DNA from: Actinomadura meyerae
GTDB taxonomy: Bacteria > Actinomycetota > Actinomycetes > Streptosporangiales > Streptosporangiaceae
DNA length: 64,000 nucleotides
Reading direction: 5' to 3'
Assembly (NCBI RefSeq): GCF_900188445.1
Contig: NZ_FZOR01000001.1
Span: forward strand, 434,001-498,000
The notes under the pieces were generated by a model, which ran no database searches, was not told where the DNA came from, and saw only the letters and a program-made list of their open reading frames with translations. The translations under genes were made by a program, and so were the position numbers. Each line of letters opens with the position of its first letter. Position 1 is the first letter of the stretch. Positions 63,471 to 64,000 of the stretch are shown in pieces.

Positions 63471-64000
63471 CGGAGGGCCGGGTCCACGTCGGCGGGGCCG
63501 ACCCCTACGACGTTGTCATCGGGACGGGCGTCCTCGGCGAGCTGCCCGCGATGGTCGGCGACCGCGCCCGCAGCGTCGCCGTCGTGCACGCGCGGGGCCT
63601 GCCGGAGATCGCCCGCCCGGTGTGCGGGGCGCTCGAACGGGCCGGGTACGCCGTCCACGCGCTGCCCGTCCCCGACGGCGAGGCCGCGAAGGAGATCGGC
63701 GTGCTCGCCGGGCTCTGGTCGTCGTTCGCCCGGCTCGGCATGACCCGCACCGACGCGGTCGTCGGCGTCGGCGGCGGCGCCACCACCGACCTCGCCGGGT
63801 TCGCGGCGGCGTCGTGGCTGCGCGGGGTGCGGGCGGTGCTCGTCCCCACCACGCTGCTCGGCATGGTGGACGCGGCGGTCGGCGGCAAGACCGGCATCAA
63901 CATCCCCGAGGGCAAGAACCTCGTCGGCGCGTTCCACCCGCCCGCCGGCGTCCTGTGCGACCTCGCCACGCTGATGACGATGCCGCACGAGGACTACATC
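63467..64000 (+). CDS. aroB: 3-dehydroquinate synthase (partial)
   Basis: The first 178 residues are visible before the window ends. VVGVGGGATTDLAGFAAASW (NAD loop), VPTTLLGMVDAAVGGKTGIN and GKNLVGAFHPPAGVLCDL are diagnostic. It makes 3-dehydroquinate from DAHP. Start fixed by the ATGA overlap with aroK. Confidence 0.96.
   Translation, partial: MTEGRVHVGGADPYDVVIGTGVLGELPAMVGDRARSVAVVHARGLPEIARPVCGALERAGYAVHALPVPDGEAAKEIGVLAGLWSSFARLGMTRTDAVVGVGGGATTDLAGFAAASWLRGVRAVLVPTTLLGMVDAAVGGKTGINIPEGKNLVGAFHPPAGVLCDLATLMTMPHEDYI

Overview
The window is about 64 kb of very GC-rich, densely packed DNA with many GTG starts and 1-4 nt ATGA/GTGA gene overlaps. This points to an actinomycete chromosome. 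The family mix (CU044_5270 protein behind an ECF sigma factor, NarL-type two-component pair, family 3 encapsulin-type locus) fits Thermomonosporaceae/Streptosporangiales best, but that placement is inference. No tRNA, rRNA, CRISPR array or insertion sequence was seen.

Region 1 (1-5.1 kb): a truncated Tat-exported sulfite-oxidase-like molybdoenzyme, divergent from a molybdenum-hydroxylase maturation operon (MoxR ATPase, VWA protein, XdhC-like protein, MocA-like cytidylyltransferase). A MarR regulator with a palindromic operator and a deazaflavin oxidoreductase-hemerythrin fusion follow.

Region 2 (6.5-26.2 kb): a nitrogen-heterocycle catabolism island. A leftward operon encodes homologues of the three oxamate carbamoyltransferase proteins (AllH/DUF2877, AllF/FdrA, AllG/DUF1116), then an aldose-epimerase-like protein and a DUF6986 aldolase. 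It diverges from a PucR regulator. Then come a UraA-type permease and a three-subunit CO-dehydrogenase-like (form II) molybdenum hydroxylase. After a polysaccharide deacetylase come a CoxG-like protein, an FKBP isomerase and a HyuA/HyuB pair. A carbamate kinase plus a barbiturase/cyanuric-acid-hydrolase family enzyme at 42.6-44.8 kb could complete the same chemistry.

Region 3 (26.2-52.6 kb): mixed genes. These are a membrane protein/Sel1 pair, a PLD-type phospholipid enzyme, ArsR-MFS, a P-loop kinase, CaiB-like and AMP-ligase genes, TetR with a double operator, an NAD-binding protein, an ABC exporter with a two-component system, an aminotransferase, and ECF sigma plus its partner. They are followed by an SseB-like protein, a PhyH dioxygenase, a fused alpha-beta glycyl-tRNA synthetase, another AMP ligase and an MFS exporter.

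Region 4 (52.7-60.6 kb): the most unusual part. A leftward gene for an HK97-fold shell protein (probable family 3, natural-product, encapsulin) is followed on the same strand by three near-identical units, each a consensus Shine-Dalgarno plus a six-codon ORF, MRTPPW. Divergently transcribed are a 56-aa ORF, a shortened LanM-like lanthionine synthetase, a DegT aminotransferase, a sulfotransferase, an SDR lacking an obvious YxxxK, and a nitroreductase. This looks like an encapsulin-associated ribosomal-peptide or amino-acid-derived natural-product locus whose substrate is unknown.

Region 5 (60.6-64 kb): a DUF2332 protein, then the shikimate genes aroC, aroK and a truncated aroB.
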